The notes under the pieces: model-generated
What the model saw: the letters and a program-made list of their open reading frames with translations, nothing else
Database searches by the model: none
What the model was told of the DNA's origin: nothing
Made by a program: the position numbers and the translations under genes
Assembly: GCA_003427395.1 (NCBI GenBank)
Contig: BFEA01000364.1
Location: 34,906 to 70,653, forward strand
Length of the DNA stretch: 35,748 nt
Source: Chara braunii
Taxonomy: Eukaryota > Streptophyta > Charophyceae > Charales > Characeae
Direction: 5' to 3'
Shown: positions 21,115-30,790 of the stretch, piece after piece
Layout: the number at the start of each line of letters is the position of its first letter
How positions within the stretch are numbered: position 1 is the stretch's first letter

Positions 21115-21790
21115 TGTGCAAGGACAATGGTTGAGAGGCGAGAAGCAGAAATCTAAATTGCAATCACACAAAGATAGCCATAAGTCTCATGATGAACCAT
21201 CGAGCTGAATTGCACTTCAAATCACCAATGTAAAGTACAACAATGAACATAATTTACAATGTAGCCCTTCGCCATCATCCCCAACAAGTCAAAGTCATAC
21301 TTCCACCTGACGCTCAGCCACATCAGCACCGAAGTCAAAGTACATGGAGAATGTTGCCCATAGCAGACCTCTAACACAACTCCCTATAACTTCCCCTCTC
21401 GCTCTCTCATCCCTCGTCTTCCCCACATCTCACAACCGCTGTAGGACCACCATATTTACCATCATCAACGGTTGGTTATGGTGCCTGACTGCCCCTTCGC
21501 CAAACAGCTTTAGCAGCCGCTCACCCAGCACTACCGCACGCGCGTGAGTGCCAACTTTCAACGCTGCAACAGCGTGGCCGCATTATCCTAGCAGCACCCG
21601 AATGAGTCAAATTCAGGCTGCCCCCTTGCCTTATGCTTTGACTTTGACTCGCGACCGATACCAGACCAGGCCAAACTCGTGTAGACCCAATCTCGAGCGT
21701 GCAGGCCCAGTTTCAAGCTGCTTCCAGGGCCTGGTACCGACAGTTAGGCCAGTGAACTATGCGACGTGGCTGGAGGTGCACGCTGCTCTC
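21115..21790 (+). repeat. Dispersed ~690-bp direct repeat, copy 2
   Basis: It aligns with 10785-11480 in the same orientation, from GTGCAAGGACAATGG to GGCCAGTGAAC. It lies 10.3 kb away inside an intron or spacer of the KDZ gene, whereas copy 1 lies outside the gene. The frames inside (21344-21811) are not conserved between the copies. Confidence 0.8.
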
Positions 21791-22105
21791 CCATTAGCCG
21801 AGAGGGCCTGAGTGATGTCACAGGAGCATGCAACCTCTGGCCCCAATGTCGTGGTTACACAACCTCGAAATTGTCTGTTTAACCAACTGGCGCCCTTCAA
21901 TTGTTTGGCGCCCCCAATACTGTCAGATGTGCCTCAGAAGGCCGAAAATAGACATTTGCAGTCATGCCTTCACTTATGGACCAGTTATGGTGGCCTGGGT
22001 CGCGTATCAGGGTCCTAATGTGGCTGCCAAGGGCCTTAGGCCTCGTAGATGTATCTGTTCATCAAAATTTCAAAATACGAATGCAAAAAAATTATGGACT
22101 AGTCA

Positions 22106-23281
22106 TCATTTGCGCCTTTTGTTATTAGAACCAGAACCACGTTGAGAATGTGTCAATGGTTTTGGTGGCCTTTTTGCTTCTGTAGTCATCGTGGAAGTTG
22201 CAACATTCTTGGCCTTCTCAACATTCAGCTCGTTTGCAGCATTGTTCTCCTTTCCAAGGTTTTCGTCTTTTAGAGCATTGTCCTGCTTTGCAGCAATGTC
22301 CTCGTTCTGAGCATCCGCCTCAAGATCGTCAGCAAGATTCACATCAACTCGATCTCGCCTTTCAGTACATGCTTGTGACCCTTGATCTCGATTGTCAACA
22401 TGCAGGTCAGGTACTCTATTTCTCACATCTAACAACTTTCTTGCCCTTTTTCCACCGACTTTCGTGGGAGTTTTCCCCCGCTGCAATTCATTATTTGCGG
22501 TCACACTTGTTGTTTGTTTAGATAGCATCCCTGTAAGTGCCTTCTCATTCTCAACTCGATTCAAACAAGTATCTGAATCTGCAGCAACACCGTCAGGTAC
22601 TGTTTTTCTCACATCTAACAACTTTCTTGCCCTTTTTCCACCTACTTTCGTGGGAGTTTTCCCCCACTGTGATTCATTATTTGTGGTCACACTTGTTGTT
22701 TGTTTAGATAGCACCCCTGTAAGTGCCTTCTCATTCTCAACTCCATTCAAACAAGTATCTGAATCTGCAGCATCGCGCACTCCGTTCGTTTCTCCATCTT
22801 TCTTTTCTGATGTAACTTGGAGTGACCTGAGGATTGCGAGCACGAATTCTTCTTCTTCTCCTTCGATGGGGTGTTCACTGAGCCTGAAACTGCAGGTTGT
22901 GGTGCTCGACTTTTGCTCTTATCAAGGCCGCCGGGGGTGGAATGTTGTTGTTCCATACAATTGTTGCTAGAAATGTCTCCTTCCTGGATATGTGCAGGCA
23001 ATTCTTCATTCATTCTCATTTGTTGTTGAAGTGCTTGACGCTTCTCCTTCGTTAAGGTGGTCACTGAGCATGAACAATTGTTGCCATAAATGTCTCCTTC
23101 CTGAATATGTGCAGGCAATTCTTCATTCATTCTCATTTGTTGCTGAAGTGCTTGACGTTGTTCTTCCACTTCCTCCTGACTCAATTCTTCATCAAATCTT
23201 GATTGAGTTCTCATATCTGGATCTTGTGATGCATTCGCATCGCTGTATGGAAGGTGAGTTGCTGCTGATGCTGCACCATTC
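22106..23281 (-). pseudogene. KDZ gene, large low-complexity exon (E6 of 13, here called E5)
   Basis: The acceptor TGCAATTTGCAG precedes 23281; the first base completes the CA left by the previous exon. It reads a Gln/Glu-rich segment with RQALQQQMRMNEELPAHIQE present twice at a 117-bp period, then KEKKKNS. A frameshift in a GAA-rich run near 22850 moves the sense to another frame, which reads EFVLAILRSLQVTSEKKDGE, two 62-residue repeats (186 bp each, 22407-22592 and 22593-22778, with KTPTKVGGKRARKLLDVR) and a basic end GSNNKRRK before TGA TGA. No domain is recognised. It may be a disordered nuclear linker, or the end of a separate gene. Confidence 0.55.
22407..22778. repeat. In-frame 186-bp tandem duplication
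   Basis: Two copies, starting TCAGGTACTSTWTTTCTCAC at 22407 and 22593, encode a 62-residue repeat. They differ at a modest number of bases, so the duplication is fairly young. Confidence 0.85.
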
Positions 23282-23330
23282 CTGCAAATTGCACAAAAAT
23301 GCATAGTTCCTGTGAGGACCTTTTGTAAGT

Positions 23331-23374
<44 letters not shown>

Positions 23375-23420
23375 AGCACCTACACTTTGTGCATCCATAG
23401 TACCCGTGAAGACCTTTGCG

Positions 23421-23506
<86 letters not shown>

Positions 23507-24249
23507 CCCACCTTCGCCAGACTCCCCTCCCTACTCGTCCTACTCCCCTCACTTTCCACTCCCTCTGTTCTAGCCTCCGCCCAAGCTTCTTCTCGTCCTC
23601 AACCATTCTTCACCCGACCACCTCTTATGCCCATCGTTCGCCAATCTCCATGTAACCTACTCCTCTGCCCTCTTCTGCTCTATTGCCATCTCATCTCGTT
23701 CCTCCATTCCTTACTCCAAGCGACCTCCCTTCTTTCATAGCAATCGACCTAAGAAGTGCATTTCATTGCACAATACTGGCTATATACTCCACTTAAAGAT
23801 AAGAGAACCCACTATAGTCAATCCCCATGCTAACTTGTTGTGAACCTCCCCCCTCCCTATCACTGCCCACCTCCCTCCTCCCTCCACTGTACCATCCTCC
23901 TTCCTGCCATCTACCCCTCTCCTCCATCAGTCTACCTCCCTCATCGTATGTCGTTTCCCTCCATGGCTCGTACTATCTATTCCCCTTCTTCCTCCCACTA
24001 TGTATCCCCCTTCTTCCTTTTCTCATCTCCCTTCATCCTCCCTTTATCCACCTGTCTCTTTTCATTTCAATTTCCCTCCTACATCCCGCTATCTACATTT
24101 CTTCTGCATAGATTCATCACACTTCTACCATCCAAGATTTACCTCCCTTCTTCATTGTGCCACATCCCTTCTCCCTCATTCTCAATGTATCACTTTGTCC
24201 GCCTTCCCACTTACTCCGCCTATTGTTCTCTCATCTCAAATCTCTTCTC

Positions 24250-24340
<91 letters not shown>

Positions 24341-24700
24341 ATGTGCATTTTGAAACTGTTGTGCCCCATGGAACTTGAACCTATACATAGGCGCAGAAGG
24401 GCAAAGAGTGAGACTTTCGACGATTCGATTGGAAAAGAAACACACGACAGAAAACAATAAACTACATAGGCTTTGATATAGCAAGACATCAACTGAAATT
24501 GGAGCGACACAGCGAAGATTCAAATGGACCATGAAATGGACAGTGGTGGTGCCTGGCCTAAGGGCCTTCAAAGTGAAAAACAAATAGAAACCACTGAATA
24601 TGGATAACAACTGATATCCCACGGCAAAGACCACACCATGGTAGCAGGAAAATCATCATAAAAAAGTTTTTTTGGAGAAAAAAAAAAGTACGGTACTTAC
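23282..24700. other. Pyrimidine-rich intron of the KDZ gene
   Basis: On the plus strand nearly the whole stretch 23333-24290 is pyrimidine-rich. It has (CT)n at 23333-23371, 23426-23503 and 24240-24293, (TA)n at 24294-24338, and CCTCC/CTCCC sequence between. Frames in it are low-complexity Ser/Leu/Pro shadows. The minus strand starts GTAAGTACC and ends TTTGCAG. Confidence 0.7.
24240..24338. repeat. Compound (CT)n(TA)n microsatellite
   Basis: A CT run ending near 24293 passes directly into a TA run to about 24338. Confidence 0.95.
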
Positions 24701-24860
24701 TGTTAAAGCAGTTCTACTGACATCCACTCCCTAACTGTCATCCCAACAACGTCCCTTAATGTGTTAAGGAACTTTAGGAGGGCAACTTTTGTCGGGATGT
24801 TTTTAGCAAAAACTCCCGTGCTCCGATTAACTTTATATTTCTTGAATTTTCCGCTCATAG
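24701..24860 (-). pseudogene. KDZ gene, N-terminal exon (TMSGKF..)
   Basis: The acceptor TTTCTGTTTTGCAG precedes 24860, and CT completes the A left by the previous exon. It reads MSGKFKKYKVNRSTGVFAKN and KFLNTLRDVVGMTVREWM. An in-frame TAA (24703-24705) lies two bases before the donor GTAAGTACC. The phase (2) fits the next exon. No domain known to me. Confidence 0.5.
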
Positions 24861-25320
24861 CTGCAAAACAGAAACAATTGATTAACATTTTAAAAATGTT
24901 TGTCGCACGAAAATAATAACATACTTATTGTTAAGAAAGAGCTTACAGTGAAAATACTAAATGATCAAGAAACTTTCACACATATGCATTTTTTTGTGCA
25001 TTAGATGTAGTGACAGTATAATGCAATTACCTGACATTACAAATAGAACCGAAGTAATCTTACAATACAACAACTAGAATTGAGATAATAAAAAACAACG
25101 GAGAAGAAATCAATAAGATGATGAAAACTTTCACAATAATGCAATCTTACTGTGAGTATGATTAGCCCTTAGATTTTGCTATTGACCATTTTTGCCCCGT
25201 TGGGAACAAATATAATGTTAGACAATATGTGGTTGAACCTTATAGTCATTGAAAAATTTTAAAAACTGCTATGAACATAAAGAGTTTCACTAATCACATA
25301 AGTGAAGAAATAAGCACTAC
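24861..25320. other. Intron of the KDZ gene, 460 bp
   Basis: AT-rich, from GTAGTGC to TTTTGCAG on the minus strand. Nothing else seen. Confidence 0.5.
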
Positions 25321-25498
25321 TTGTTGGTGGATGATTGGGGTCATATACGCCTAGTCCATTGTTGTGCAAAACCCAAAAGATACTCTCCAATTCACTTGTG
25401 CTTCCAAATATTCTTGCAGCTACTAAAACAGTTTTTGCAAGTTTCAACTCCTGAGTTGTCTCTTTTATCAACTTCATGCAAAGATTCTTATTTTTTTC
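25321..25498 (-). pseudogene. KDZ gene, N-terminal exon (EKNKNLC..)
   Basis: The acceptor CCTTGACAG precedes 25498; phase 0 in. It reads MKLIKETTQELKLAKTVLVA and VLHNNGLGVYDPNHPPT with no stop, and leaves in phase 1 at CAA|GTAGTG, a weak donor supported by the matching phase. It looks helical and is not assignable to a family. Confidence 0.5.
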
Positions 25499-26025
25499 CT
25501 GTCAAGGAAAAAATAGAATTTATAAAAAACTTGTTAGTACAACTAAACATTTTGTTCATTTCACAATTTATAAACTATTAATATTGTTAAAATATATTTA
25601 TATTTAGGCTGCTTCTCTCTGTGTTTGAGCACGAATTTGATACCTCAACATTCAACGGTTGCCTCTACTTTGTAACTTAAAAACAAAAACACTTGGCTTA
25701 TTTTATACCGCAGTGTTGCTCAGGTACCTTGTCAGGCAAGGTAGCAATTGTTTGTGTTCGGCAGAATTCTCGAACCCGAACGGCCAAATACTCGATCCCC
25801 CTTGTAGACGTGTTCATCCGAGCGCGAATGCCAAAAAAAAAAAAAAACGAAATCCAAAAAATCTAAAAAAAAAGTATGTTATGTCCAGGTTGCTTTCGTG
25901 TGCAGCGGGGTACCCAACTTCTGCCCGCATACATTCCCTAGTGCCCGAACAGGCATGATGTCCGAGCACGGTCCCCAGTACCCCCAGTGCAAAAATAAAT
26001 AAATTACTGAAGAAATAAATTACTA

Positions 26026-26311
26026 AACTAGGCTACCAACCAGGCCGCCGGGGTCCCCGGAGGCCAGCCCATGCAAGGACCAGGGAAGATCCCAGCAAAA
26101 CAGAAAAAAAAAAACAAAGTATAAAATCCGAAAACAAGCTATGTTTTGCAAAAAAATAAACTAAACAACTTTTGCCTCAGGGTTACATCGAAATTCGTTA
26201 GCAATTTTAAAATAAAAGTAAAATTTTAAAAATATTATTTTTATTTTTATTATCTTTATTTTTTCTGGTCCAGCCGGGCAAGTGACCCCTGGCCACTCCG
26301 GTAGCCTAGTT
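26026..26311 (+). mobile_element. MITE-like element, copy 1
   Basis: About 286 bp bounded by 12-bp inverted ends, AACTAGGCTACC (26026-26037) and GGTAGCCTAGTT (26300-26311), with ACTA on both flanks as a possible short duplication. GC-rich ends (CCGGGGTCCCCGG; CAGCCGGGCAAG) enclose an A/T-rich core containing TTTTGCCTCAGGGTTACATC. No coding capacity. Confidence 0.65.
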
Positions 26312-26345
26312 ACTAAATAAATAATAATAAAAATAAAAAAATAAT

Positions 26346-26625
26346 ATAGGCTACCAGAGTGACCCAAGAATACCTGCCCGGCCTCGCAAAAACAAATAAT
26401 AAAAATAAAAATATATTTTTTTTTAATTTATATTTTTATTTTAAATTTAGTAAAGAATTTAGATGTAACCCTGGGGCAAAATTTGTTCAGTTTATTTTTG
26501 TGCATAACATAATTTTTTTAAGATTTTTTTTTATTTTTTTTTTCGCTGGGATGTTCTATGTCCCTTGCATGGCGGGGCAGCCCGGGCAAACAAGGTGACC
26601 CGGGCGGCCCGGCTGGTAGCCTAGT
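26346..26625 (-). mobile_element. MITE-like element, copy 2, inverted
   Basis: Its reverse complement aligns end to end with copy 1: CTAGGCTACCAGCCGGGC, CCATGCAAGG, CATCCCAGC, TTTTGCCCCAGGGTTACATC, GGTAGCCTA. The two copies are only ~35 bp apart in opposite orientation. Related GC-rich pieces occur at 17408-17480. Confidence 0.65.
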
Positions 26626-27124
26626 AAATAGTAAATAAAAGTAAAATTATAAATAAAAAAAATCGATTTTGAAGAATTGAAATGCAAATAACTTTTGATT
26701 GAGGGTGAGATCATAATTCGACATGGAATCGAAGACAAAAAAGGAAATAAGCGAATAATAGTAAGGTATCCCCCCACACGTTCACCCCCTCCAAAAATTG
26801 AAAACCAATTTATACACCGTTCCACCCCCCCTCGACAGCGAACACTCAAAAAAAGAAGTGAGCTCGGATCGTCTCCAAGAGCGAAGAAGACCCCCCCCCC
26901 AAAAAAAAGCGAATCTTTTTTTTTACATGCTTGGGTACCCTAGGCATCAAACTCCCCCAAACCTTACGCCCAGGTGCCCTGTCAAGCAAGAAAATTTTCC
27001 TGTTCTTATGCAAAATGAAAAAAAACTGAACAACTTTTGTCTCGCATCACATACAAATTCCCTCTCTCTCTCTCGAGCGCGCTGGCTATTTTTCTCTCTC
27101 TGTCTCTTTGTCTCACTCTCACAG

Positions 27125-27139
27125 TCCCTCTTTCAACCT

Positions 27140-27203
<64 letters not shown>
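27125..27203. repeat. (CT)n microsatellite
   Basis: An almost pure CT run after a shorter CT-rich stretch at 27061-27120. Confidence 0.95.
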
Positions 27204-27209
<6 letters not shown>

Positions 27210-27260
27210 CAGTCTCCCCTTCTGTTCGAACAGTACAAAAATAGAAAGAAAGGAAACATG

Positions 27261-27540
27261 GCAACAATGTACAATTCCATGAGGAATGTTCGTCACTTTA
27301 AGAGAATAGCGCAGAGGTCTAGAGCCGTGCTAGGGTTTAGGGTTTTGAACAACTATACAAACTAATGAACTTTGACCTAAGCAAAGTCTTAGAGTGATGA
27401 AAATGCAACAATGTATAATTCCACGAGGAATGTTCCTCACTTTAAGAGAATAGAGCCGAGGTCTAAAGCCGTGTTAGGGTTTAGGGTTTTGAACAGGTAT
27501 ACAAAGTATTACAAACTGATTAACTTTAATTTAAGCAAAG
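27261..27540. repeat. Tandem duplication (period 144 bp) carrying telo-box motifs
   Basis: Copies 27261-27386 and 27405-27540 share GCAACAATGTAYAATTCCAY, CACTTTAAGAGAATAG and TAGGGTTTAGGGTTTTGAAC. Each has TAGGGTTTAGGG, nearly two units of the plant telomere repeat (AAACCCTAAACCCTA on the minus strand). Plant telo-boxes occur in promoters of growth genes; here the motif lies in an intron. Confidence 0.8.
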
Positions 27541-27757
27541 AATGATGTTTTTTGACTATTTTTTCATTGTCGTCCTTCTTTCCTTCCCCCCAAATACAAC
27601 GTTCAACATCTTCTTGATGAACAAAGTAATGGACAAACTTTCAGGTAAAAAGGTAACTTCATGGCACAACGCTTCCCTGGTCTTAGTTCAATCAAGATTG
27701 GCCAAGCATCATAAGTCACAACACAGCCCGGTGTCAAAAAGGATTCTACCGGCTTAC

Positions 27758-28077
27758 CGTCTTGAATTTCTGAATTGCATTATCTTCCGACTGATTCCAC
27801 TCATTGTCGATTGTGTCAACAAGTTGTATATCAACATCCCCTCCTTTGACACTTTTGTAGATCTTCACCAACTCCCTGTCATTGAGCAGAATAAGTCTTT
27901 GCTCACATGAGACACAAAGAAATCTTATAGTAGCTTCCATGGCCTCTTTGCTGATTCGACATGGAATGCTGTCAGCCCTCTCATTTATGTTATCTTCAAT
28001 CGAGTGAAGAACATGAGTGATAACATGCATTATTGAAGAAACAATAATCATTTCCGATTTCATTTTCGGAAAGAAAC
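27758..28077 (-). pseudogene. KDZ gene, N-terminal exon (FFPKMKSEM..)
   Basis: The acceptor TGTTCTACAG precedes 28077, and GT completes the G of the previous exon (Gly). It is 320 bp without a stop, reading MIIVSSIMHVITHVLHSIED, later EATIRFLCVSCEQRLILLND and VDIQLVDTIDNEW. The donor is AAGACG|GTAAGC in phase 0. Cys pair CVSC noted. Family not recognised. Confidence 0.55.
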
Positions 28078-29243
28078 CTGTAGAACACATGTACGAAAAT
28101 ATAGATTAACAGATATCTGAAAATATTTATCTTAGCTGAAGAAATCAACTCAGGAGCAGTGTTGAGATCACATCATCATGGCTTCACAACTTATACCCAT
28201 TATGCTAGTCCGGTGTGGAAGGAGTCGTTCTAGAGAGTCTAGTAATAATCACTTATCCTTACTCCAAATGATGCAGATACTTCATAGGTAAACAAATGAC
28301 CCATGTCAATTCCAAATTCTGTTCACTGTCTTCTACATCTAATTATTTTATAAATCAATTCAGACAGGGCGCTTGCAAAAAGTGATCCTTTGCCTCATTG
28401 TGCTTGCACAGGCAAAAAAAAAAAAAAAAAAGCAAGACGGAAAGAAAACCTTAAAGGATTTCCTTGTATTATGCCCTGTTTGTTCCATTCACAGTGTAGT
28501 CCTGGGTCCAGTTCCACTTCCCAATTCTAGCCCTCGGTTCCTGTCGCAATTGAATGCCTGTTCCAATTCAAGTCCCATCACAGTCCTGGTTAGAGTGGAG
28601 TCGAAGTCCACTCCCGACTCTAGTTTCATTCCCAGTGCAATCCTTGTTCCAGTTCCTGTCCCCAGTTTCAGCCCCTGCTTCCAATTGTAGTCCAATGCTG
28701 GTTTCAAATTCTAGTCCCTGTGCAGTCCCAGTTCCAATTGACCTGACCCTGTTGATAAAGAAGGCCAACTTTCACAGCAAGTCCAATCCCAATTCCAGTT
28801 CGAGCCCCCAGTCCTTGTTGCAGTGCCAGCTCCAATTCTAGTCCCTGTGTAGTTCCGGTTTCAAGTTGTCATAATCTAAATAGAAATTGAGAAGGAGCAC
28901 GAGTTGCAGCATCAAGGACTGACAGCTCTACCAGAAGCAGCAACAACAACTGTAGAATACTATCGCTATGCCAGATGTGAACCCACCCATGATCCCTATG
29001 TGAACATAAAGGCAACAGAGAAAAATGCAACGAGGAAAAATGGTAAACAAGAAGCAACATGCAAAAATGCAATCAAATGGTAAGTGAAGGCAGGCAAAGA
29101 GGTCAGTTAGGAAACATCATGCAAGGACCAATACAACTAAGCATCCCTGAAGAGAAGAAGAAACCAGTAGGAACTAATAAATGATCACTAAATGCATGAA
29201 TAAAAAACTTCGCCATTTTGTCAAACTATGTTTTCCAACTCAC
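28078..29243. other. Intron of the KDZ gene with a degenerate minisatellite
   Basis: From GTGAGTTGG to GTTCTACAG on the minus strand. The part 28498-28870 is made of irregular units like CCAGTTCCAATTCTAGTCCC. A poly-A run lies near 28414-28431. Confidence 0.65.
28498..28870. repeat. Degenerate minisatellite (CCAGTTCCaATTCtAGTCC)n
   Basis: Units of about 12-20 bp with the shared words AGTCC, AGTTCC, CAATTC and CCCAGT recur about 20 times. The Leu/Glu/Gly- and Pro/Ser-rich frames on both strands are by-products. Confidence 0.7.
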
Positions 29244-29403
29244 CTGCATTCACAATGGATGGCAAGTCTAGAAGATAGTTGAGAATTTTCTGGATGATAT
29301 TATATTCGGCAATAAATGTTTCCTTTGCGGCATTTGTGATCCAATAATGTGCAGGTCTTGCTCGCCCGAAATCCTTTTCAACATGATGTAGTAGCCAAAT
29401 CCT
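29244..29403 (-). pseudogene. KDZ gene, N-terminal exon (RIWLLHH..)
   Basis: The acceptor CTTTTCAAG precedes 29403; 53 codons plus one base, ending AATGCAG|GTGAGT. It reads RIWLLHHVEKDFGRARPAHY, then FIAEYNIIQKILNYLLDLP. The phase-1 end matches the next exon. Family not recognised. Confidence 0.5.
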
Positions 29404-29737
29404 CTTGAAAAGCAAGAGGGACAAGTCCAATGTAAAACACAGATAGATCGTAAGTAATTTATATGTTTGATACCTCATTCAAACAAATGAACTACAACTG
29501 TTTTGCGGGAAGATAATCCTCTGATAATGCACGAGTCGCTACTAGCAATGAACCCCATTCAAATAACACTCAACCCCATTAGCCAAGGACTCCGTTCAAA
29601 TAGTACTTAAGGGAAACCAAAGTTACGCTGTTATGCATTTTGAAAAGTCAACTTAACAGGCCAGACAGGAAGGTATGGTTTTGTCATGAGGTACAAACGC
29701 CCGTCTGCTTAGCATATGTGGGTTGAGACTTTCTTAC

Positions 29738-29944
29738 ACTTCAATCCCCGTCCAACAAATATTTCATTAGCAGGTACATTATCTTTCGTAATAAGAGATG
29801 TTTTTTGTCAGTAACTATGACAGAGGGAACAAGACATCTTGGAACCCATACTCGAGGTGACTCACTTCTTATAGGCGGCTCACTCGTTTTCCATGTCTTG
29901 TTATTTTCCCCCTGCTTCGCAATGGCAAAGTCGGGTTGACTCAT
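29738..29944 (-). pseudogene. KDZ gene, possible first exon
   Basis: ATG at 29944 starts MSQPDFAIAKQGENNK, followed by SPRVWVPRCLVPSVIVTDKK and RKIMYLLMKYLLDGD. A TGA (29741-29743) precedes a good donor AGT|GTAAGAA by one codon; the phase (0) fits the next exon. It is the last protein-like sequence before the CT-rich right arm, as expected for a first exon. It could instead be a short unrelated frame. Confidence 0.35.
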
Positions 29945-30164
29945 ACCAAGTCATGTTTGCATTTTCACAAAACAGGGAAGGTAGTTCACTGTTCTCTTGA
30001 AAATCAATATTTGTCGTGAATCATGACCAATAACTGTTCATAATTTGTCATGAGCAGAGGAAGGTTATGCTCCTTCTCGCAGCCCCGTGTAACTGTGTCC
30101 CTTCCCGCCTGTTTTGCTTACGTGCAAAGAACTCATATGCTCTCTCTTTCCGCCTCTCTCTTTT

Positions 30165-30216
<52 letters not shown>

Positions 30217-30244
30217 CCCCCCCCTGTTTTGTTAACGTCCAAAG
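29945..30244. repeat. Inner right arm: unit with CT microsatellite
   Basis: 29945-30100 may hold the promoter of the minus-strand gene, but no motif is clear. From 30108 a unit CCTGTTTTGCTTACGTGCAAAG..CATATGCTCTC, then (CT)n (30163-30212), C-run and CTGTTTTGTTAACGTCCAAAG. Related units follow at 30474 and 30745. Confidence 0.6.
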
Positions 30245-30282
30245 CTGTCTCTTATACACATCTAGATGTGTATAAGAGACAG
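30245..30282. other. Nextera mate-pair junction adaptor (assembly artefact)
   Basis: CTGTCTCTTATACACATCT (30245-30263) is followed directly by its reverse complement (30264-30282). This is the transposase mosaic-end duplex formed when a Nextera mate-pair fragment is circularised. It is not genomic. Confidence 0.97.
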
Positions 30283-30378
30283 GCCTAAGGGCGACTAGCG
30301 AGAGTTCGTAGCGTAGGATTTGACTGGGACGTCGGGTTTAAAAAGCTGGCGGTTGCCGGTTGGACTCCCTTTTGGTNN
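30283..30378. other. Chimeric 94-bp copy of the PLE terminal repeat, then NN
   Basis: 30283-30376 is identical to 3196-3289 in the 5' pLTR and differs from the 3' pLTR at three places (GCGATAG, GTCAGG, CCTGTTGG there). It lies directly after the adaptor and ends in two Ns, so it is the other end of a mate-pair read built into the contig. Confidence 0.93.
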
Positions 30379-30389
30379 CTCTCTCTCTC

Positions 30390-30449
<60 letters not shown>

Positions 30450-30673
30450 TCTCTCTCTCTCCCCCCCCCTCTGTTTTGTTTACGTCCAAAGTACCCATAT
30501 GCTCTCTTTTGCCGCCTCTCTCTCTCTCTTTCTCTCTCTCTAAAAAGTCCGAAGGTTCCGAGTCGGGGAAGGTTATGAAATCACTTATGAAATCGCTGAA
30601 AGCCTCTTCTATCTGTTACAGGATATCTATTCTAAAAATTCTGAAGGTTTTGAGTCGGGAAAGATTGTGAAAT

Positions 30674-30727
<54 letters not shown>

Positions 30728-30790
30728 CCCCCCCCCCCCCCCCCCTTGTTTTGTATATGTGCGAAGTACCCAAATGCTTTCTTTTTCGGC
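30379..30790. repeat. Right arm: CT-expanded units
   Basis: (CT)n at 30379-30460, TGTTTTGTTTACGTCCAAAG at 30474, CT again to 30540, satellite 30541-30670, (CT)n at 30677-30727, then a C-run (30727-30745) and CTTGTTTTGTATATGTGCGAAG. Each CT block sits at the same place in a ~250-bp unit. Confidence 0.75.

Larger units (their letters stand above)
20527..22105. other. Intron or spacer between E5 and the CxC5 exon
   Basis: It holds a (CT)n block with one N (20870-20945), ATCTATCT-rich sequence (21000-21095) and copy 2 of the ~690-bp dispersed repeat (21115-21790). I found no clear donor near 22106, so whether this is one intron, or two genes meet here, is open. Confidence 0.5.
25499..27757. other. 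2.3-kb intron of the KDZ gene, repeat-rich
   Basis: From GTAAGCCGG to CTTGACAG on the minus strand. It holds A-rich stretches, two inverted MITE-like copies (26026-26311 and 26346-26625), a CT block (27125-27203) and a duplicated telo-box segment (27261-27540). Confidence 0.6.
12220..29944 (-). pseudogene. KDZ-type transposase gene with internal chromodomain, 13 putative exons
   Basis: Exons on the minus strand: 29944-29738, 29403-29244, 28077-27758, 25498-25321, 24860-24701, 23281-~22106, 20526-19892, 19375-19120, 17220-16843, 16643-16308, 16217-16055, 13356-13210, 12355-12220. All donors and acceptors read except the E5 donor are GT..AG, and phases agree at every junction except E5/E6, where I could not find a donor. 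The product (~1.4 k residues) reads in order: unknown N-terminus, low-complexity charged region, CxC5-like and CxC6-like cysteine clusters, Cys-His knuckle, chromodomain, KDZ RNase-H-like core with YDDMC and CEQRF, C-terminal KKRR. The predicted role is cut-and-paste transposition, with the chromodomain guiding chromatin targeting (inference). Damage: TGA in E1, TAA in E5 (24703-24705), four stops in the CxC5 exon, TGA 16557-16559, and frameshifts near 22850 and 13255. Exon E1 and the N-terminal exons rest on splice phase alone. Confidence 0.75.

Noticed and set aside
23192-24460. Arg/Glu- and Ser/Leu-rich proteins on both strands
   Set aside because: They are translations of CT/GA microsatellites and pyrimidine-rich intron sequence.
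30050-30670. Several overlapping Ser/Leu-rich or Arg/Glu-rich frames
   Set aside because: CT microsatellite, adaptor and chimeric sequence.
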